NCBI GenBank assembly: GCA_933822405.4 | Contig: CAKOGP040002191.1 | Span: 124,001-188,000 of the forward strand | Direction of reading: 5' to 3' | From: Cylindrotheca closterium | Lineage: Eukaryota > Bacillariophyta > Bacillariophyceae > Bacillariales > Bacillariaceae | Length of the DNA stretch: 64,000 bases | Shown here: positions 59,300 to 64,000 of the stretch, piece by piece | Layout: each line of letters opens with the position of its first letter | Numbering within the stretch: the stretch's first letter is position 1 | Program-made: the position numbers and the translations under genes | Notes under the pieces: model-generated | Database searches by the model: none | What the model saw: only the letters and a program-made list of their open reading frames with translations | What the model was told of the DNA's origin: nothing

Positions 59300-62200
59300 A
59301 TGGTGAAACGCAAAGTTGCCATGCAATCAATGATGAAAGAAACGGATGAAACAGAGAAAATCATTATTGAAGGGTCCTCAGAGAACACAACCCAAACTGT
59401 GCGAATGAATACAGATGATAGAGTGAAGCAATCCATCCACCATAATCCATCGACGACGAGAGATACCGAGGAGTTAGAAAGGAAGGCAATATCTTGCTTC
59501 CGAAGCTTCATCTTACTAGTGATGCTGGGCGCAACAGTAGCAGCAGGGGTTGGGGCATGGGTACATCTCGGGCGAAGCGAAGAGAGAAACTTTCAAAGTG
59601 ATGTAAGCTTAGATCTCACGTGTAATACTTTCCTTCAGCAACGAGGATACTCTAACCCACTTCTTCTGTAGCTGAATATTATAGTGGAAGACATTCGTGC
59701 TCTCAGCCAAGACCGGGTCTCAGCTCTTGTTACTCACAGCCAATCGCTTGCACTGGCTTTTACTGCCCTTGCCAAAAACGCGAAAGCAGAATGGCCATAC
59801 TATACTGAATTGAATTTTCCGCTCATTGCTTCAAACTTCCTGAGGGCAACGGGGTCGCACATGGTCCTTCTGTCCCCAATTGTCCATAACCAGACTGGTT
59901 ATGTCAAGTGGTCGAACTATTCCCAAGCAAACCAACAATGGATCCAAGCCGGGATTGAGTTTCAAGAGGAAACCCAAGCACGAATGTTTGGTGAAAGTAC
60001 AAGTCACCGTGATCAAGATCATCGCCATCATGACCATAAAGCACCAGCCATCCCATCGATTTTCCCACACATCTTCCGTTTGGCAGAAGGCAAAGCAGTG
60101 GTGGATGATAGCACTGGTCCTTTCCTACCGTCATGGCAGATGGCAGACGCTCCAACAAATCCAACTGTCGTCAACTATAATCTTTTGTCTGATAACCACT
60201 TTGCGGATGTGTTTGATGCAGTTCTGAGTACGGATTCTCCAACAATGACTGATATTCTCAGTGTTAGTTTGCTGGAATGGGAAAAACTTCTTGCTAGTGA
60301 TAAGTATCAACACGGCCACTCGGACGCTCCATTCAACATGCTTCTGTGTCCGGTGCACAGGGATGTCGAGAACGAAGAAGTTGTTGGAATCTTGATGTCT
60401 GATGTAAACTGGCTTCCCCTCTTTGCACTCGCAAGTGACGAAGAAATACCAGCAGTTCATGTGGTGGTTGATGACGGATGCCAACGAAAGTTCACATTGC
60501 AAGTATCTGGATTAAATGTCGACTTTATGGGGTTTGATGACTTTCATGAAAGTGAATTCGATGCATACAAGAAGTCGTTTCCCTTCTCATCAGATCTTCC
60601 CTCGGTTCATGTGGCTGGACCACATTGTTCGTATACCGCTCATGTGTACCCTACGAGGGAATTCTGGGAGGCATACCACACGGACTCTCCTGTATCCAGA
60701 GCTGGTATGATCGGTGGCGTGTTTCTCGCGATGAGTTTCATCCTATGTCTATACGACTTGGCTGTCAACATGCGACAGAAACGGATTCTTCGGGTTGCGG
60801 CGAGGTCCGAGGAGATACTATCGTTGTTGTATCCGAAGAACATTCGGGACAGGCTTTTTAGCGATAAGATGGGAACAGAAAAAACGCTTGACATGTCAAG
60901 TAAAAGCTTAGAAGGAAACTTCTTATCTGGTACAAAGCATCAGTTGAAGTCCTTCCTGGGAAGCGCCCCCACAGGAATACTGCACTGCCAAGACAGTTTC
61001 GATTCAAAGCCCATTGCAGATCTATTCCTAGATACCACAGTTTTTTGTGCTGATATTGCTGGGTTTACAGCATGGAGCTCTGTCCGAGAACCAACCCAAG
61101 TCTTTACTTTGCTTGAATCTGTATTCTGCTCCTTCGATAAGATCGCCAGAAAGAGAAATGTATTCAAAGTTGAGACAGTAGGAGATTCCTACGTTGCAGT
61201 GACCGGTTTGCCTGGTAAGCTTGACCCACAGCTTTAGAAATACGTTTCATTGCGATGTCGAACTCATAATTTTATTTGCTATGCAGAGCCAACCAAGGAC
61301 CACGCAAGTATCATGGCATTGTTCGCGCGAGAATGTGTAGCACGCTTTGGCCAACTGGTGGGTACACTTGAGACAACTCTGGGACCAGAGACCGGCGATC
61401 TTGGCATTCGTGTCGGATTGCATAGTGGACCAGTGACCGCCGGGGTGCTTCGAGGAGACAAATCGCGTTTCCAGCTCTTTGGGGATACTGTCAACACGGC
61501 TGCAAGAATCGAGTCTACTGGCAAACGCAATAGGATCCAAGTTTCAAGCGAGACTGCAAGTCTGTTGAGAAAGGCTGGTAAAGCGGATTGGCTTTTGTTG
61601 CGAGAAGGAAGGGTCTGCGCAAAAGGCAAGGGGAGTCTTCAGACGTATTGGTTGCTCACACGGAAAGAAGAAGCGGGGGGAGTTCGAGAACCTTCTTTGC
61701 GACGAGAGATGGTGAAACCCCTTCCAACGAGTATTGTCAAGCCTGGCGTCAGATTGAGTGCTTCCTCTTTTGCGCACATTGAACAGATGCTTTCGCCGAG
61801 ATTGAGACGGCTCTGCCAGTTTCGTGGCTCATCGAAATGCAGCTCGTCGATCAAAGCAAGATTGCTCAGAGGCGCTTGGTAGACTTGAAGCACAAATCAG
61901 CGAGGAGCATATTGTTTTGGAGGAACTCGTTGACGTGATTGCACTTCCTGGCTTTGATCCTGTGGTGCACCAACGAATACAAAATCCAGAGGATGTTATA
62001 TTGTCTAAAGAAGTGGTGGACCAGATTCGGCTCTTTGTGGTCTGCATAGCGGGCATGTATCATGCAAACCCTTTTCACAACTTTGACCACGCTAGTCACG
62101 TGATGATGTCCGTATCCAAGTTGCTTTCCAGGATTGTAGGTGAAAATGATGATATGATGGAAGGTCAGAAAGCTAATGACGACAATACGTATGGCATCAC

Positions 62201-62924
62201 ATCTGATCCAATGACCCATTTCAGTGTGGTTCTTGCAGCCTTGGTACATGACATTGATCACTTGGGAGTTTCCAATAGCCAATTGGTGCAGGAGGGACAC
62301 GAACTTGCCGGTCGTTTCCAAAATAGAAGTGTCGCCGAGCAAAACTCGACCGTTTTGGCCTGGGATTTGTTGATGGACGCTCGCTTTGATGCCTTTCGAC
62401 GCACCATATACGTCGATCAATTTGAACTGAAACGTTTCCGTCAACTCATGGCGAATACAGTGCTTGCGACTGATATTATGGACAAGGAACTCCAAACATT
62501 GCGCCGAAACCGTTGGAACTGTGCCTTTAGCAGCAACGATATAATAACAACAACAACAACAACAAGAGAGAATGTGAATCGAAAAGCCACAATTGTGATT
62601 GAGCATTTGATTCAAGCTTCCGATGTCTCACATACCATGCAACATTGGCACATTTATTGCAAATGGAACGAACGCCTTTTTGAAGAAATGACCGTGGCCT
62701 ACCAGGCTGATCGTTTCAGTAAAAATCCAGCGGAATTCTGGTACGAGGGGGAATTGTCGTTTTTCGACAATTATGTGATTCCATTGGCAAAGAAGTTGAA
62801 AGATTGCGGAGTCTTTGGTGTATCTAGCGACGAATACCTCAATTATGCCATGGAAAATCGACAAGAATGGAAGGAAAAGGGACGAGAGATTGTCGCGGAG
62901 ATGGTGCAACGATATCATGAATGA
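59300..62924 (+). CDS. GP5: bifunctional nucleotidyl cyclase/phosphodiesterase with a damaged or unusually spliced linker
   Basis: Exons 59300-59602, 59672-61214, 61287-61818 and 61883-62924 join in frame to 1,139 residues if a 64-nt GT-AG intron (61819-61882, weak GTTTCG donor) is removed. Without that intron the frame stops at 61880-61882. Compared with GP3 and GP4, about 35 bases coding for the conserved WNVDILARLLKQ helix between cyclase and PDE are missing. The following VAHRNAARRSKQ lies in another frame. Otherwise all parts are present: TM1 (FILLVMLGATVAAGVGAW), a His-rich patch in the sensor domain, TM2, cyclase (CADIAGFTAWSS, KVETVGDSYVAV, RFQLFGDTVNTAARIE) and PDE (HNFDHASH, HDIDHLG, ASDVSH; GELSFFDNY with Glu). 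An ACA microsatellite encodes six Thr in the PDE. It is either a gene with a newly formed intron or a recent pseudogene. Confidence 0.8.
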
Positions 62925-63348
62925 TAATGATTGAGGGATTGTGAGTCATTCAGTCCAAGTCGGCAATAGACAAAAGATGTATACATAGAGTAGAAAATGA
63001 ATGTAAATATATTTTTACCATATGATGATGATGATGCATCCAAAAAGAAAATGAATTTTATCATCTTTGTACGGCCAAAAAGAATATCCGAAAAGTATAA
63101 AAGCTGGCGAAGCGCTTATTTCCCTTTTTTAAAACACATAGGACTTCTTACGTATACTCATATATAGATTAAACAAGTAGTCCTAAATAGCGAAAATCCA
63201 AACCATCTGTCTCCGGTGTCTTATCGCCGTGAGAAGCTTTGCGAAACCACCGTGAAAAAAAAAACCCTTCCAAATACCGGTATGCACCTTCAACCATCCA
63301 AATACAGTAACAATAACAAAGATCGATTATTGTTGGGCAAGGACGACG
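62925..63348. other. intergenic between GP5 and the receptor-like gene
   Basis: Short GAT run near 63022-63034 and A/T-rich sequence. Promoter side of the receptor-like gene. Nothing else seen. Confidence 0.5.
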
Positions 63349-64000
63349 ATGAAGCTAATACTACTAGGTTTACTGCTGGGAACGCTGCCGGCTACTCTTG
63401 CTCAACAGCATAACTTTACGTATTCTGAGCTTCAGCCATGTCCAATGGGGTCTTTTGAATTGGCCACGCAGGGGCCCAAAGATGTTGTGAAACCTTGCAT
63501 TTTGTACGATGTGCAACCGCCTAATGTGTCTAATAGCAACGCGACCAGTAGCAATAACAATAGCCATGGTAATACTACCACGATTGCCATTGTGCAAGTG
63601 ACGCCTTCCAGTTGCTCCAATCACCGAGATGGCGCCGTGATTCGAGTACAAAAGATGAATGCGGAAAACAATGGCAAAGGATGGGTGATTGGATTCAACA
63701 GTGATCATTATCTGCAGTTTCGATTGGTCAGCGTTGTCGCTGGAAACGATCGAAACTTGACCGAAGCCACCTACCAAGAACAGCATCAAAGTATCTTGGG
63801 ATCCATGATTTCTACTTTGAATGCCCCCTATATCATTGGATCGTGTTCCGGAGTCTCCAATTTGGAAAAATCAGTGGCCTTGGAGAAAAAGGCAATTCTC
63901 ATGGCGCAGGTGGGGCCTCCAGGATTCTATACGGATCGAAACCCATATGTCTTTGGCTTTCATATCAATTCAGATATCTATCCTTTGGCCAATGTCCAAG
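63349..64000 (+). CDS. N-terminus of a secreted receptor-like protein with a periplasmic-binding-type fold (cut by the window edge)
   Basis: An open frame runs from ATG 63349 to the window end, 217 codons with no stop. The first 18 residues are a classic signal peptide (MKLILLGLLLGTLPATLA, cut before QQ). The chain continues with several N-glycosylation sequons (NFT, NVS, NAT, NTT, NLT). The segment TIAIVQVTPSSC, and later APYIIGSCSG...EKKAILMAQVGPPGFY and NPYVFGFHINSD, read like lobe I of a type I periplasmic-binding/ANF-receptor ligand domain. That fold binds amino acids or peptides in bacterial and animal receptors. A downstream TM helix and effector domain would be expected but are outside the window. 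It lies 425 bp after GP5 on the same strand, so an extracellular ligand sensor next to the cyclase/PDE genes is suggestive. Confidence 0.7.
   Translation, partial: MKLILLGLLLGTLPATLAQQHNFTYSELQPCPMGSFELATQGPKDVVKPCILYDVQPPNVSNSNATSSNNNSHGNTTTIAIVQVTPSSCSNHRDGAVIRVQKMNAENNGKGWVIGFNSDHYLQFRLVSVVAGNDRNLTEATYQEQHQSILGSMISTLNAPYIIGSCSGVSNLEKSVALEKKAILMAQVGPPGFYTDRNPYVFGFHINSDIYPLANVQ

Overview
The window looks like nuclear DNA from a diatom, probably a raphid pennate. The evidence is short GT-AG introns (about 64-140 nt), a signal peptide followed by a plastid-type F+1 cleavage motif, a secreted Pro/Ser 'PSxxPS' repeat protein, an SPX-MFS transporter with poly-Gln and poly-Asn tracts, and five membrane-anchored proteins that fuse a class III nucleotidyl cyclase to a cyclic-nucleotide phosphodiesterase. 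Such bifunctional cyclase/PDE proteins are known in diatoms, including among genes induced by sex pheromone in Seminavis. The species assignment is inference.

Layout. 0-8.3 kb: the tail of a gene at the left edge, four two-exon globin genes (G1 minus; G2-G4 a plus-strand tandem array) with an ATP-grasp enzyme inside the cluster, then a plastid-targeted protein of unknown function. 8.5-16.5 kb: a head-to-head pair of cyclase/PDE genes (GP1 minus, GP2 plus) sharing a 668-bp promoter. 18.3-20.7 kb: a 2,4-dienoyl-CoA reductase-like enzyme. 20.8-28.8 kb: four minus-strand paralogues (PL1-PL4) with a PAS-like C-terminal domain and one intron at the same place. 29.5-34.6 kb: a cold-shock-domain protein, a small charged nuclear-type protein and a membrane-anchored PSxxPS protein. 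35.1-39.1 kb: cyclase/PDE gene GP3. 39.4-48.1 kb: a single-pass membrane protein, the SPX-MFS phosphate transporter, a Lys/Glu-rich protein with synuclein/perilipin-like repeats, and a quinone oxidoreductase-like enzyme. 48.6-50.1 kb: a repeat island of palindrome-bearing units around a transposase-like ORF. 50.4-51.8 kb: a repetitive charged protein. 52.6-62.9 kb: GP4, a BspA-type LRR protein, and GP5. 63.35-64.0 kb: the start of a secreted receptor-like protein with a periplasmic-binding-type fold, cut by the window edge.

How the genes may work together. The five GP proteins share one architecture: short cytosolic N-terminus, TM helix, extracellular sensor of about 300 residues, second TM helix, cyclase, PDE. 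Each could make and destroy a cyclic nucleotide, most likely cGMP, at the membrane. The TGACGT/ACGTCA element, known in diatoms as a CO2/cAMP-responsive bZIP site, lies in front of all four globin genes, three of the four PAS-like genes and the GP1/GP2 bidirectional promoter. This makes a shared cyclic-nucleotide or CO2-linked regulatory input plausible, but it is untested. Gene conversion, deletion and intron movement are visible within the duplicated families.

Limits: exon boundaries were assigned by hand from reading frame, GT-AG sites and comparison of paralogues. No homology search was run.
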